Shown here: positions 44,603-61,030 of the stretch, piece after piece | Numbering within the stretch: the first letter of the stretch is position 1 | Layout: every line of letters begins with the position of its first letter | Assembly (NCBI RefSeq): GCF_035917995.1 | Contig: NZ_CP109131.1 | Span: forward strand, 6,138,001 to 6,202,000 | DNA from: Streptosporangium sp. NBC_01755 | Lineage (GTDB): Bacteria > Actinomycetota > Actinomycetes > Streptosporangiales > Streptosporangiaceae | DNA: 64,000 nt | Direction: 5' to 3' | Made by a program: the position numbers and the translations under genes | The notes under the pieces: model-generated | Told to the model about the DNA's origin: nothing | Databases searched by the model: none | The model's input: only the letters and a program-made list of their open reading frames with translations

Positions 44603-45847
44603 TCAGATGCCGTCGCGTTCGAGCGGGCAGCTCATGCAGCGCGGGCCGCCCCGGCCCCTGCCGAGCTCGCTGCCCCGGATCGTGATGACCTCGATCCCGT
44701 TGCGGCGCAGGTGGTTGTTGGTGGTGGTGTTGCGCTCGTAGGCCACGACCACGCCGGGCCGCAGGGCCAGCACGTTGCAGCCGTCGTCCCACTGCTCCCG
44801 CTCGGAGGCGTACACGTCCTGCGTCGCGCTGAGGACCTTGATGTCGTCCAGGCCGATCGCCCGCGCGATGGCTCTGTGCATGTCCTCGGGGGGATGGTCG
44901 GTGATCTTGAGTTCCTTCTCGTTGTCGCCGGGCTCGACGGTGTAGGAGGGCAGCATGCCCAGCCCCGCGAACTTGGTGAAGACCCCGACGTCCACATTGG
45001 TCATGACCGTGTCCAGGTGCATGAAGGCCCGCGCCTTCGGCATGTCCAACGCGACGATCCTCGTCGCGGAGCCCTTCCCGAACAGGCTTCGGGCGAGCAT
45101 CTCGACGGCCTGCGGCTGGGTGCGCTCGCTGATCCCCACCAGCACCGCGTCCCGGCCGATGACGAGCACGTCGCCGCCCTCGATGGTGGCCGGCGCCGCG
45201 GGGATGCCGGGCATCCAGACGTGGTAGCCGCCCTCGTCGGGCCGGTCGTAGCCGGGTGCGAAGGCGGGGTGGTAGCGGTAGATCGCCTCCATGTTGACCG
45301 TCTCGCGGCGGCGGGCCTTCTTCCTCATCGCGTTGATCGAGACGCCGTCGTAGATCCAGCAGGAGGTGTCGCGGGTGAAAAGGTGGTTGGGCAGCGGGGG
45401 CAGGACGAAGTCGTCCGGCCTGAGCGTGTGAAAGGCGAGGCTTTTGGGATCGGTGCCCATCTCCACCAGTTCGCGCTTGGTGATGCCGCCGGTGAGGTAG
45501 CGCTGGAGCACGCTGGACTCCATCGAGTCCAGCGCGTTGCGGATGGCGTCGACGGCCATCGGGCCGAAGTAGCGCTCGTCGGCGATGCCGTCCAGGATGT
45601 GCTTGCGCGCCTGGGGGATCTCGACGGTCTCGTGGAGCAGGTCGGAGAGCATGTGAACGGTGACGCCCTGGTCGACCAGGAGTCTCTGCCACTCCTCGTG
45701 CTCCTCCACGGCGCGCTGGACCCACAGCACGTCGTCGAAGAGGAAATCGTCCTTGTTCGACGGCGTGAGCCGTTTCAGGGCCAGTTCGGGCCTGTGCAGC
45801 AGGACCTGGTGGAGCCGGCCGACCTCGGAGTCGACGTGAAAGGTCAT
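44603..45847 (-). CDS. arcA: Arginine deiminase
   Basis: The protein has 414 residues. It is a guanidino-group-modifying enzyme with FTRDTSCWI, the MPG and EGGDVLVIG motifs, the [10 protein letters not shown] catalytic His region and the active-site Cys in the C-terminal [10 protein letters not shown]. It converts arginine to citrulline and ammonia. It is alone: no arcB, arcC or antiporter is adjacent, so it may serve nitrogen release or arginine disposal more than fermentation. It is divergent from the pyrimidine operon across about 300 bp. Confidence 0.92.
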   Translation of the reverse strand: MTFHVDSEVGRLHQVLLHRPELALKRLTPSNKDDFLFDDVLWVQRAVEEHEEWQRLLVDQGVTVHMLSDLLHETVEIPQARKHILDGIADERYFGPMAVDAIRNALDSMESSVLQRYLTGGITKRELVEMGTDPKSLAFHTLRPDDFVLPPLPNHLFTRDTSCWIYDGVSINAMRKKARRRETVNMEAIYRYHPAFAPGYDRPDEGGYHVWMPGIPAAPATIEGGDVLVIGRDAVLVGISERTQPQAVEMLARSLFGKGSATRIVALDMPKARAFMHLDTVMTNVDVGVFTKFAGLGMLPSYTVEPGDNEKELKITDHPPEDMHRAIARAIGLDDIKVLSATQDVYASEREQWDDGCNVLALRPGVVVAYERNTTTNNHLRRNGIEVITIRGSELGRGRGGPRCMSCPLERDGI

Positions 45848-46055
45848 TTCTCTTCCTTCGCGGCTGGTGACGAGACCGTCGGGAGGGCTGCGCCCCGGAT
45901 CCCCTGGGCGCGCTCGCCATACTTCACCTTTGTGCGGATCTAAAGCGCATACCCGTCCAGAACCATGGGAAGTCAGCGAAGATCACGATATTTATTTACC
46001 TTTGGGAAGATCGCTGAGGCGGGCGTCCGGCATCCGTCGAGGTGAGGCCGGGTGA

Positions 46056-47646
<1,591 letters not shown>

Positions 47647-47647
<1 letters not shown>

Positions 47648-48975
47648 TGAACGACCGCATCGGGGCCACGCGTGACGGCATCGTCATCAGGGGCGCCAGG
47701 ATCCTCGGCGGGGAGCCCGCCGACATCCTGATCCGCGACGGCCTCCTGGTGGAGATCGGCCGGGGGCTGAGCGGCGGCGAGACCGTCGAGACCGTCGAGG
47801 CCGAGGGCCTGATCGCCCTGCCCGGCCTGGTGGACCTGCACACCCACCTGCGCGAGCCGGGGCGCGAGGACGCGGAGACCGTCACCACGGGCACCCGCGC
47901 CGCCGCCCTCGGCGGCTACACCGCCGTGCACGCCATGGCCAACACCGACCCGGTCGCCGACACCGCCGGCGTCGTCGAGCAGGTCTGGCGACTGGGCCAG
48001 GAGGCGGGCCACTGCGACGTGCAGCCCGTCGGAGCCGTCACGGTCGGCCTGGGCGGCGAGCGCCTGGCCGAACTCGGCGCCATGGCCGACTCCGCGGCGC
48101 GGGTCCGGGTCTTCTCCGACGACGGCAAGTGCGTCTCCGACGCGGTGCTCATGCGCCGTGCGCTGGAGTACGTCAAGGCCTTTGACGGCGTCGTCGCCCA
48201 GCACGCCCAGGAGCCTCGCCTGACCGCGGGCGCGCAGATGAACGAGGGCGCGGTCTCCGGCAGGCTGGGCCTGACCGGGTGGCCCGCGGTCGCCGAGGAG
48301 GCGATCATCTCCCGCGACTGCCTGCTCGCCGCCCACGTCGGCTCGCGCCTGCACATCTGCCACGTCTCCACGGCGGGCTCGGTGGAGATCATCCGCTGGG
48401 CCAAGTCCAAGGGCTGGGACGTCACCGCCGAGGTGACCCCGCACCACCTGCTGCTGACCGACGACCTCGTCGAGGACTCCCCGGTCGGCTCCTACAACCC
48501 GATCTACAAGGTGAACCCGCCGCTGCGCACCCGCGCCGACGTCGAGGCGCTGCGCGAGGCCCTGGCCGACGGCACGATCGACTGCGTGGCCACCGACCAC
48601 GCCCCCCACCCGGTCGAGGACAAGGAGACCGAGTGGGCCGCCGCGGCCATGGGCATGATCGGGCTGGAGACGGCGCTCGCGGTGGTGCAGGAGGCGATGG
48701 TGGAGACGGGGCTGCTCGACTGGGCCGGCGTCGCCGAACGCATGTCCTGCGCACCGGCCAGGATCGGCAGGCTTCGGGGACACGGGCAGCCGATCGAGGT
48801 CGGCGCGCCCGCCAACCTCACCCTCTACGACCCGGCGGTGCGCGCCGCGGTCGACCCGGCGGGCTACGCTTCCAAGAGTCGCAACACCCCCTACCAGGGC
48901 CTTACCCTGCCCGGCCGTGTCGTGGCGACCTTCCTGCGGGGCAGGCCGACGGTCCTGGACGGGAAGCTCGCGTGA
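47647..48975 (+). CDS. pyrC: Dihydroorotase
   Basis: ATG 47647 overlaps the pyrB stop by 1 bp; 442 residues. It is a type I amidohydrolase with DLHTHLREPGRED zinc site, Asp/His motifs (LHICHVST, AEVTPHHLLLTDD) and VATDHAPHPVEDK. It cyclises carbamoyl-aspartate to dihydroorotate. About 124 bp separate it from carA; the small membrane-protein gene often found there in other actinomycetes is absent, and the gap holds an AT-richer segment (49040-49075) without a gene. Confidence 0.95.
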
Positions 48976-49099
48976 GGACCTCCCGCCGCGGCGTGTCGGG
49001 CGGGCGCGGGAGCGTCCCGCTCGGCGGGGAAACGGCGAACCAATGTGCCAGATATTTCATACTTTGCGGAGCTGTAGCCGAGATGATCGGGGTGTGTGA

Positions 49100-50429
49100 G
49101 TGACCGCAGTGCTAGTGCTGGAAGACGGACGCGTCTTCCACGGGACCCCCTACGGAGCCGAGGGCGAGACCTTCGGCGAGATGGTCTTCAACACGGGGAT
49201 GACCGGCTACCAGGAGACACTGACCGATCCGTCGTACCACCGCCAGATCGTCGCGATGACCGCACCGCACATCGGGAACACCGGGATCAACGACGAGGAT
49301 CCGGAGTCCTCGCGGGTGTGGGTGGCCGGTTACGTGGTCCGCGAGCCGGCCCGGTTGGCCTCCAACTGGCGCTCCAACCGTTCCCTGGACGACTACCTCA
49401 GGGAGCAGGGTGTCGTCGGCATCGCCATTCCCGGCACCCGCGCGCTGACCCGTCACCTGCGGGAGCGGGGGGCGATGCGGGCCGGGGTCTTCTCCGGCAA
49501 GGCCCTGGCGCCGGTCGAGGAGCTGCTGGAGCGGGTGCTGGGCAGCCCCGCGATGGAGGGCGCCGACCTGGCGGGGGAGGTCTCCACCACCAAGCCGTAC
49601 GTGGTGCCCGCGATCGGCACGCGGCGGTTCACCGTGGCCGCGGTCGATCTCGGGATCAAGGCGATGACGCCGCACCGGATGGCCGAGCGCGGCTGCGAGG
49701 TGCACGTGCTGCCCGCCTCGGCCACCGCGGCGGAGATCCTCGCGCTCGGCCCGGACGGGGTGTTCTTCTCCAACGGTCCCGGCGACCCCGCCACCGCCGA
49801 CGGGCCGGTCGAGGCGCTGCGCGAGGTCCTTGACGCAGGCGTCCCGTTCTTCGGCATCTGCTTCGGAAACCAGCTCTTCGGACGGGCCCTGGGGCTGGGC
49901 ACCTACAAGTTGCGCTACGGCCATCGAGGTGTCAACCAGCCGGTACAGCACCGGGGCACCGGCAAGGTGGAGATCTCCGCGCACAACCACGGTTTCGCGG
50001 TGCGCGCGCCGCTGGAGGGCGTGTTCGACACGCCGTACGGCCCGGCGGAGGTCAGCCACGTCAACCTCAACGACGACTGCGTCGAGGGGTTGCGGCTGCT
50101 GGACCGCCCGGCCTTCAGCGTCCAGTACCACCCGGAGGCCGCGGCCGGCCCGCACGACTCCGCCGGCCTGTTCGACGACTTCTGCGCGTTGATGGCGGGG
50201 AAGCGGGGAACGGCCGACGGGGCGATCACAAGCACGGAGCGGTCCGGGGGACGAGCGGGCGGAGTGGCGGACGAGGGACGAGTCCTCCGCGGAGCCGGCG
50301 AGGAGCCGGGCGCGACCATAGGCACGGAGCGGTCCGGGGGACGAGCGGGCGGAGTGGCGGACGAGGGACGAGTCCTCCGCGGAGCCGGCGAGGAGCCGGG
50401 CGCGACCATAAGCACGGAGGGAAGCAAGG

Positions 50430-50437
<8 letters not shown>
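49100..50437 (+). CDS. carA: Carbamoyl-phosphate synthase small chain with repeated C-terminal extension
   Basis: GTG start; 445 residues against the usual 370-390. The N-terminal CPSase domain ([28 protein letters not shown]) and class I glutamine amidotransferase with nucleophile Cys in [12 protein letters not shown] and [10 protein letters not shown] are complete. It supplies ammonia from glutamine to CarB. After about residue 375 comes a Gly/Arg/Glu-rich tail made of two 30-residue repeats plus a partial one, encoded by a 90-bp tandem repeat. The tail keeps the frame and the TAA overlaps the carB start by 8 bp. Probably neutral read-through of expanded DNA. Confidence 0.94.
50232..50427. 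repeat. 90-bp in-frame tandem repeat at the end of carA
   Basis: Units start at 50232 and 50322 and are nearly identical; a partial third begins at 50412. Exactly 30 codons long, so carA stays open and still reaches its overlap with carB. Confidence 0.9.
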
Positions 50438-53722
<3,285 letters not shown>

Positions 53723-53726
<4 letters not shown>

Positions 53727-54628
53727 GGAGTGAGGCCGGCGCCCCAGCGGAGGTGAGGAAGACGCCTGTTACTCCGGTGCAGGTGACGGGCACGGTGCTG
53801 ACGACGCGCCGCGTCGACGCCTACCATGCGCTCACCGTGGTGGCGCCCGGCATCGCCGAGCGCTTCCGGCCCGGCCACTTCGTCGGGGTGGCCGCGGGCG
53901 GGGCGCAGACGTCGATGCTGACGCGCCGTGCCTTCTTCGTCCACGACGTCAAGCCCGACTACGGCGGTACCGTCGAGTTCGTCTTCTCGGTGAGCGGGCC
54001 GGGCACGGCCTGGCTGGCCGACCGGCGCGCCCGCGACACCCTCGACCTGGTGGGCCCGCTCGGCCGCCCGTTCCCGCTGCCCAGAGACCCGGTGACCTGC
54101 GTCCTGGTCGGTGCCGAGCACGGCTCGGCGACGCTGTTCACCGTGGCCGACGCCCTGCAGCGGCGCGGCTGCCGTGTCGACTTCGTCCTCGGCGCGGCCT
54201 CGGCCGACCGGGTGTTCGGCGCCCTGCGCGCCAGGAGGATGGGGGAGACGACCACGCTGACCACCGAGGACGGCTCCCTGGGCATGCGCGGCCGGGTGAC
54301 CGACGTGCTGCCCGGCGTGATCGCCGACGTGCGGGCCGACGCGGTCTACGCCTGCGGTCCGATGCCGATGCTGCACGGCGTCACCACGGTGGCCGTCGAG
54401 TTCGACATCCCCGTCCAGGTGGCGGTCGAGGAGCGGATGGCGTGCGGGATCGGCGTGTGCATGACGTGCGTGCTGCCGGTCATCGGGGACGACGGGGTGA
54501 CCCGGATGGTGCGCTCGTGCGTCGAAGGACCGGTCTTCAGGGGCGAACGCGTCCGCTTCGACGACGTCGGGACGATCCCGTTCGACGCGCTGGGAGCGCC
54601 CGGTGGAGGAACGCGCAATGCCGGTTGA
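53723..54628 (+). CDS. pyrK: Dihydroorotate dehydrogenase electron-transfer subunit
   Basis: TTG 53723 overlaps the carB stop by 4 bp (a GTG at 53753 is an alternative); 301 residues. It has a ferredoxin-NADP reductase-type FAD/NAD module ([28 protein letters not shown]) and a C-terminal 2Fe-2S site with four Cys in [12 protein letters not shown] and RSCVEGPVF. It passes electrons from the PyrD FMN to NAD. Its presence makes the enzyme class 1B. Confidence 0.92.
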
Positions 54629-55592
54629 CATGCGGACGTACCTGGGGCACGTGGAACTGGTCAACCCCGTCACCACGGCCGCCGGGTGCGCGGCGTCCGG
54701 CTCCGAACTCGCCCAGTTCTTCGACCTCGCCCGGATCGGCGCGTTGACCACCCGGTCGATCACGATGGCCCCTCGGGCGGGCCGACCGACCCCCAGGATG
54801 GCCGAGACGCCCTCGGGCATGCTCAACGCCGTCGGGCTTCAGGGGCCGGGGGTGGACGTCTTCCTGGAGCGCGAGCTGCCCTGGCTGGCCCAGCGGGGCG
54901 TGCGGACCGTGGTGTCCATCGGCGGCGGTACCGTGGCCGAGTACACCGCGCTGGCCCGCAGGCTCACCGACGCGCCCGGCGTCACCGCCGTGGAGGTCAA
55001 CCTGTCGTGCCCCAACATCGAGGACCGGGGCCGGGTCTTCGCCCGCGACGGCGCGGCCTCCGCCGAGGTGATCGCCTCGGTGCGCTCGGTCATGCGCTAC
55101 GACGTGCCCGTGGTGGCCAAGCTCTCCCCGGATGTCATGGACATCGTGAGCGTGGCCCGCGCGTGCGTGGACGGCGGTGCCGACGCCCTGTCGATGATCA
55201 ACAATCCGCTCGGCATGAGCATCGACACCGAGGCCATGCGGCCCGTGCTCGCGGCGGTCACCGGCGGCCTGTCGGGACCCGCGGTCAGGCCACTGGCCGT
55301 ACGCTGCGTGTGGCAGGTCCACGCGGCCCTGCCCAGCGTGCCCATCATCGGGATGGGCGGCGTGCTGACCGGCAGGGACGCCTTCGAGCTCATCCTCGCC
55401 GGAGCCTGCGTCGTCGCCGTGGGGACCGCGCTGTTCCACGATCCCTACGCCTGCCTGCGCATCCTCCGTGAACTGGAGGAGATCCTGGCGGCCCGGGGGT
55501 TCCACCGGCTGGCCGACGTGGTCGGGCTGGCACACCGCCCGCCGGGGGCGTCCACCCGGCACCGGATAGATCTTGAGGAGAGTTCCCTGTGA
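54618..55592 (+). CDS. pyrD: Dihydroorotate dehydrogenase, class 1B catalytic subunit
   Basis: ATG 54618 is preferred over GTG 54603, with GGAGG 8 nt upstream; 324 residues. It is an FMN TIM barrel with NLSCPNIEDRG (the Cys is the class 1 catalytic base), KLSPDVMDI, SMINNPLG and ITGGLSGPA-type motif (VTGGLSGPAVRPLA). It oxidises dihydroorotate to orotate, NAD-linked through PyrK. It overlaps pyrK by 11 bp. Most actinobacteria use the membrane class 2 enzyme; class 1B is typical of this lineage. Confidence 0.93.
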   Translation: MPVDMRTYLGHVELVNPVTTAAGCAASGSELAQFFDLARIGALTTRSITMAPRAGRPTPRMAETPSGMLNAVGLQGPGVDVFLERELPWLAQRGVRTVVSIGGGTVAEYTALARRLTDAPGVTAVEVNLSCPNIEDRGRVFARDGAASAEVIASVRSVMRYDVPVVAKLSPDVMDIVSVARACVDGGADALSMINNPLGMSIDTEAMRPVLAAVTGGLSGPAVRPLAVRCVWQVHAALPSVPIIGMGGVLTGRDAFELILAGACVVAVGTALFHDPYACLRILRELEEILAARGFHRLADVVGLAHRPPGASTRHRIDLEESSL

Positions 55593-56302
55593 CGCCCGCA
55601 CCCATCGCCGTCGCCCTGGACGCGCCAGACCTCGAGACCGCGGCTCACTGGGCGAGCCTGGTCACCCCGCACGTCACCACGGTCAAGGTCGGGTTGGAAC
55701 TCTACCTCCGCTACGGCCCCGACGTGATCGCCTCCGTCCGGGGCGCGAGCGGGGTGCGGGTCTTCCTCGACCTGAAGCTCCACGACATCCCCAACACCGT
55801 CGCGGGCGCCGCCAGGGCCGTGGCCCGGCTCAAGCCCGCCATCCTGACGGTCCACGCCACCGGCGGCCCCACGATGATCCGGGCGGCGGTGGAGGCCGTG
55901 CCCAACACCCAGATCGCGGCGGTGACGTTGCTCACGTCGCTCTCGGAGGCCGACCTGGAGCAGATGGGCGTCAGGGGCCCCTCCCAGGACGCCGTGCGCC
56001 GCCTGTCGGCCATGGCCGTCGCCGCGGGCGCCCAGGCCCTCGTCTGCTCGCCGCGCGAGGTGGCCGCGGTGCGCGCCGAGGTCGGGCCCGACATCACGCT
56101 CATCACCCCCGGCGTCCGTCCCGCCGGCGCCGAGAGTCAGGACCAGGCAAGGGTAGCGACTCCGGAGCAGGCTTTCGCCGACGGGGCGGATCTTCTCGTG
56201 ATCGGCCGCCCGATCACCGGTTCCGCCGACCCCGGCGCGACGGCCGCGGGCATCGCCGCGGCCCTCCGGCGCACCTCCGCCGCCGCTGGACACGGCGCAT
56301 GA
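55589..56302 (+). CDS. pyrF: Orotidine 5'-phosphate decarboxylase
   Basis: GTG 55589 overlaps pyrD by 4 bp; 237 residues. It has VALDAPD at the start, the DLKLHDIPNTV catalytic tetrad region (Lys/Asp), HATGG, and ITPGVRPAG and IGRPITGSADP phosphate loops. It is the last gene of the operon and makes UMP, which feeds back through PyrR. Confidence 0.96.
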   Translation: MTPAPIAVALDAPDLETAAHWASLVTPHVTTVKVGLELYLRYGPDVIASVRGASGVRVFLDLKLHDIPNTVAGAARAVARLKPAILTVHATGGPTMIRAAVEAVPNTQIAAVTLLTSLSEADLEQMGVRGPSQDAVRRLSAMAVAAGAQALVCSPREVAAVRAEVGPDITLITPGVRPAGAESQDQARVATPEQAFADGADLLVIGRPITGSADPGATAAGIAAALRRTSAAAGHGA

Positions 56303-56412
56303 CACAACCCCGGAAAACTCGGCGTTGAGTGCAGTTTCGTCCACACAGAGCAACATTGTGATCACAGAAAGTCACGAAGTTGATTTTCTGGGGGGATAAA
56401 GTGGTCTTGACG

Positions 56413-56441
56413 TTGCTTGAAGCGCCATGACCAGCTAGTTT
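56413..56441 (+). promoter_or_regulatory. Candidate promoter of the mIHF gene
   Basis: TTGCTT (56413-56418), 17-bp spacer, TAGTTT (56436-56441), 47 bp before the GTG start. A second TTGACG lies 5 bp upstream of the first hexamer. Reasonable sigma-70-like match; untested. Confidence 0.4.
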
Positions 56442-56487
56442 CCCTTCCCGTCCGAGTACATCGACAGGAAATTCGAGGTGACCCGGC

Positions 56488-56811
56488 GTGGCTCTTCCTC
56501 CCCTAACCCCTGAGCAGCGCGCCGCAGCCCTAGAGAAGGCTGCCAAGGCCCGCCGAGAGCGTGCCGAGGTTAAGAACCGCCTGAAGCACGGTGCGGTCTC
56601 TCTGACTGAGGTGCTCAAAGACGGGCAGGCCGACGACGTCATCGGCAAGATGAAGGTTTCGGCCCTTCTGGAGTCGCTCCCCGGCGTGGGCAAGGTTCGC
56701 GCCAAGCAGCTCATGGAGCGGCTTGGCATCGCAGAGTCCCGCCGCGTGCGGGGCCTGGGCACGAACCAGCGAGCTTCGCTCGAGCGTGAGTTCGGCGGGG
56801 CCGAGAGCTAA
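56488..56811 (+). CDS. mihF: Actinobacterial integration host factor (mIHF)
   Basis: GTG start; 107 residues. It is a basic helical N-terminus ([24 protein letters not shown] in parts) plus a helix-two-turn-helix DNA-binding segment ([18 protein letters not shown]). This nucleoid protein is unrelated to E. coli IHF and is essential in mycobacteria; it bends DNA and affects development in Streptomyces. The order pyrF-mIHF-gmk-rpoZ-coaBC is conserved in actinomycetes. Confidence 0.93.
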   Translation: MALPPLTPEQRAAALEKAAKARRERAEVKNRLKHGAVSLTEVLKDGQADDVIGKMKVSALLESLPGVGKVRAKQLMERLGIAESRRVRGLGTNQRASLEREFGGAES

Positions 56812-56869
56812 TCTCGGTTCATACGACCACGTTCACCCCATATGGGGACAGCATCACGGGGGGTTTGGA

Positions 56870-57577
56870 GTGACCGGAACGTCGCGGTCCGACGAGAGTC
56901 GGACTCCGGAGGCAACCGCCGAGGGCGGAGCCGGTCGCTCCACATCCTTGGCCGGAGGTCCGAAGGGGGCGCGAGCCCTCGCCGGACTCCCGGCCGGTAG
57001 GCGCCTGACGGTCCTGTCCGGGCCGTCGGGCGTCGGCAAGTCCACGGTCGTCGCCGAGCTTCGGCGGGCACACCCCGAGGTGTGGCTGTCGGTCTCGGTG
57101 ACCACCAGGAAGCCCCGTCCGGGGGAGACCCACGGGGTTGAGTACTTCTTCGCCGACGACGAGGAGTTCGACCGCCTCGCCGGCTCCGGCGAGCTGCTTG
57201 AGTGGGCCGAGTTCGCCGGAAACCGGTACGGGACGCCGCGCGGCCCGGTGCTCGAGAAACTCGCCGCCGGGGTGCCCACGCTGCTGGAGATCGACCTCCA
57301 GGGCGCCAGGCAGGTCCGTGCGACCATGCCCGAGGCCCTGCTGGTCTTCCTGGCCCCCCCGACCTGGGAGGAGCTGGAGAAGCGCCTGCGCGGCAGGGGG
57401 ACCGAGCCCGAGGACGTCATCGCCCGCCGCCTGGCGGCCGGCCGGATCGAGATGGCGGCCGAGCGGGAGTTCGACCTGACGCTCGTCAACACGTCAGTCC
57501 AGGATGTATGCCATCGGCTGATAGCCTTGTTGGCTGATGCTCCCGAGGGTTCACGCCTCGGACGTTCACCTAGCTAG
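56870..57577 (+). CDS. gmk: Guanylate kinase
   Basis: GTG 56870 gives 235 residues with a non-conserved N-terminal stretch of about 45; a shorter start is possible. It has P-loop [26 protein letters not shown] and [12 protein letters not shown]. It phosphorylates GMP to GDP. A 12-bp palindrome CCCCATATGGGG (56837-56848) lies just upstream of the start. Confidence 0.94.
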   Translation: MTGTSRSDESRTPEATAEGGAGRSTSLAGGPKGARALAGLPAGRRLTVLSGPSGVGKSTVVAELRRAHPEVWLSVSVTTRKPRPGETHGVEYFFADDEEFDRLAGSGELLEWAEFAGNRYGTPRGPVLEKLAAGVPTLLEIDLQGARQVRATMPEALLVFLAPPTWEELEKRLRGRGTEPEDVIARRLAAGRIEMAAEREFDLTLVNTSVQDVCHRLIALLADAPEGSRLGRSPS

Positions 57578-57589
57578 GGGAAATCACAC

Positions 57590-57853
57590 GTGGCAACCAG
57601 CGCCGCCTACTCCGAAGGCATCACCAACCCGTCGATCGACGCCCTGCTCGACATCGTCGACAGCAAGTACAGTCTCGTGATCTTCGGCTCCAAGCGGGCG
57701 CGTCAGATCAACGCCTACTACTCTCAGCTCGGCGAGGGCCTGCTCGAGTACGTCGGCCCGCTCGTCGAGACCCACGCGCAGGAGAAGCCGCTCTCCATCG
57801 CGCTGCGCGAGGTCAGCGAGGGCCTGCTCACCTCCGAGCCGATCGAGGGCTGA
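57590..57853 (+). CDS. rpoZ: RNA polymerase omega subunit
   Basis: GTG start; 87 residues, matching the family ([34 protein letters not shown] in parts). It helps assemble beta-prime into RNA polymerase. It is 12 bp after gmk and 9 bp before coaBC, clearly co-transcribed. Confidence 0.96.
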   Translation: MATSAAYSEGITNPSIDALLDIVDSKYSLVIFGSKRARQINAYYSQLGEGLLEYVGPLVETHAQEKPLSIALREVSEGLLTSEPIEG

Positions 57854-57862
57854 CCCACCTCG

Positions 57863-59104
57863 ATGCCGACCGCAGGCGAGGCCGAGACCTCCGTGGTTCC
57901 CAGCAGGCCGAGAGTCGTCCTCGGTGTGAGCGCGGGCATCGCCGCCTACAAGGTGTGCGAGCTGTTGCGCCTGTTCACCGAGTCCGGCCACGACGTGCGC
58001 GTGGTCCCGACCAGGGAGGCGCTCCGCTTCGTCGGCGAGCCGACCTGGGCCGCGCTGTCCGGCAACCCGGTCACGACCGACGTCTGGGAGTCGGTGCACG
58101 AGGTGCCGCACGTCCGCATCGGACAGGGCGCCGACCTGGTGGTCGTCGCGCCGGCCACCGCCGACGTGCTCGCCAAGGCCGCCCACGGGCTGGCCGGCGA
58201 CCTGCTGACCAACACGCTGCTCACCGCGCGCTGCCCGGTGGTGTTCGCCCCCGCGATGCACACCGAGATGTGGGAGCACCCCGCGACCCGCGCGAACGTG
58301 GCCACGCTCCGCGAACGCGGCTCGATCGTCGTTGATCCCGCGGTGGGCCGCCTGACCGGGGCCGATACGGGCCCCGGCCGCCTGCCGGACCCGAAGGAGA
58401 TCTTCGAGGTCTGCCGCCGCGTCCTCTCCGGGCGCCCCGCCGACCTGGTGGGCCGTCGCCTGGTGATCTCCGCGGGGGGCACCCGCGAGGCCATCGACCC
58501 GGTCCGCTTCATCGGCAACCGTTCCTCGGGCCTGCAGGGTTACGCCCTGGCCCGCACGGCCGTCGCCCGGGGGGCCGAGGTCACCCTGGTGGCCGCCAAC
58601 GTCGCCCTGCCCGACCCCGCGGGGGTCAGGGTGGTCCGGGTCACCTCGGCTCTGGAGCTGCGCGACGCCGTGCTGGAGGCAGTGGAGGGCGCCGACGCCG
58701 TGGTCATGGCCGCCGCCGTCGCCGACTTCCGGCCCTCGGCGCGGAGCGGGTCGAAGATCAAAAAGACCGCCGATGAGCCTGATGCCATCCATCTAGTGAA
58801 AAATCCCGACATTTTGGCGGAGCTGGGTGAGCGGCGCCGCGAAGGGCTCAAGCCGTACCCTCAGGTGATCGCGGGATTCGCGGCCGAGACCGACGACGTC
58901 CTCGCCAACGGGCGGGCCAAGCTCACCCGCAAGGGCTGTGATCTGCTCGTCGTCAACCAGGTCGGAGACGACCTCGCCTTCGGCACGCCCGACAACGCGG
59001 CGGTGGTCCTCCTCTCCGACGGGGAGCGGGTCGACATCCCGCGCGGCCCCAAGGAGGCGCTCGCCGAGGTGGTCTGGGACCTCGTCGCCGCGCGCCTGGC
59101 CTGA
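57863..59104 (+). CDS. coaBC: Bifunctional phosphopantothenoylcysteine decarboxylase / synthetase
   Basis: The protein has 413 residues. The N-terminal CoaC flavoprotein domain has VLGVSAGIAAYK, the His of VPHVRI, and PAMHTEMW. The C-terminal CoaB domain has ISAGGTREAIDPVRFIGNRSSG, AAAVADFRP and the KIKK substrate segment. It catalyses two successive steps of coenzyme A synthesis. Confidence 0.95.
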   Translation: MPTAGEAETSVVPSRPRVVLGVSAGIAAYKVCELLRLFTESGHDVRVVPTREALRFVGEPTWAALSGNPVTTDVWESVHEVPHVRIGQGADLVVVAPATADVLAKAAHGLAGDLLTNTLLTARCPVVFAPAMHTEMWEHPATRANVATLRERGSIVVDPAVGRLTGADTGPGRLPDPKEIFEVCRRVLSGRPADLVGRRLVISAGGTREAIDPVRFIGNRSSGLQGYALARTAVARGAEVTLVAANVALPDPAGVRVVRVTSALELRDAVLEAVEGADAVVMAAAVADFRPSARSGSKIKKTADEPDAIHLVKNPDILAELGERRREGLKPYPQVIAGFAAETDDVLANGRAKLTRKGCDLLVVNQVGDDLAFGTPDNAAVVLLSDGERVDIPRGPKEALAEVVWDLVAARLA

Positions 59105-59183
59105 CCACTTGCCGTAGGCCACCTCCCGGCGGATACTGCCTCCCAGATGCCCTGCCTCATCGCAGCCGAGAGGGGTGCGGATC

Positions 59184-59552
59184 ATGCCGGTCGCCGCCGC
59201 TGTCAGGGCCCGATGCCGCGCGCTGCTTCCGCCGGGGGAGGAGATCCACTACGTCCTGCCGGCGCTGTCGGTGGGCACCCCGGGCATGGCGGCCTTCCTC
59301 ATCGTGATCACCGATCGCACCATCTACCTGCTCTCCACCAAGTTCTTCGACCGCAACGCGCCGACCTCGGTGTACGCCACCCACACCCGGCGCACCCGGC
59401 TCGGCCCGCTGGAGTTCTCCGCGGGCGCGGCCATCGAGCTCGGCGGCATGGTGTTCGAGATCGAGGAGGAGTACGCCGCGGTGATCTCCGCCGCCGACGC
59501 CGAGGTCTTCGCCCCCGAGACGCTGCCGCCCGATCCGCTGCCCGACCTGTGA
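59184..59552 (+). CDS. Small protein of unknown function between coaBC and metK
   Basis: ATG 59184 with GAGGGG 8 nt upstream (GTG 59175 also in frame); 122 residues. It reads as an all-beta domain (alternating hydrophobic strands: FLIVITDRTIYLLSTKF, GGMVFEIEEEYAAVI) similar in pattern to PH-like YokE/DUF-type domains. No motif, signal peptide or membrane segment. Codon bias is normal. It splits the usual coaBC-metK linkage. Function not recognised. Confidence 0.65.
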   Translation: MPVAAAVRARCRALLPPGEEIHYVLPALSVGTPGMAAFLIVITDRTIYLLSTKFFDRNAPTSVYATHTRRTRLGPLEFSAGAAIELGGMVFEIEEEYAAVISAADAEVFAPETLPPDPLPDL

Positions 59553-59764
59553 GCCTCGCTCCACGGCCGGCCGTGTTTCCCCGCGGCCGATTTCGGTGAA
59601 CCCGCAGCTCTTCCACTACATGATCTGAACATTTAGGGTGACACGATCTGAGACGGTTTCGCGGCCCCGCATCAGGTGGGGCTAGAATTCGCCGGAGCGC
59701 TACTGGTGTCCTGCCGATGCCAGAGCCACAGACGCCAGCAGCCGCTGCATGAGGAGCCACTGAC

Positions 59765-60952
<1,188 letters not shown>

Positions 60953-60969
60953 CGGCCAGCACGTTTCAA

Positions 60970-61004
60970 GACGGCCCCTGTGAGAACTCTTCACGGGGGC
61001 CGTC
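60970..61004 (+). terminator. Terminator after metK
   Basis: GACGGCCCC (60970-60978) pairs with GGGGCCGTC (60996-61004), with further pairing of GTGA and TCAC inside; 18 bp after the stop. Confidence 0.85.
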
Positions 61005-61030
61005 GCATGTCCGGACCCGCCGGTACCCGG

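Noticed and set aside
59640-59764. SAM riboswitch before metK
   Set aside because: No kink-turn or conserved SAM-I/II/IV core could be found in the short leader.
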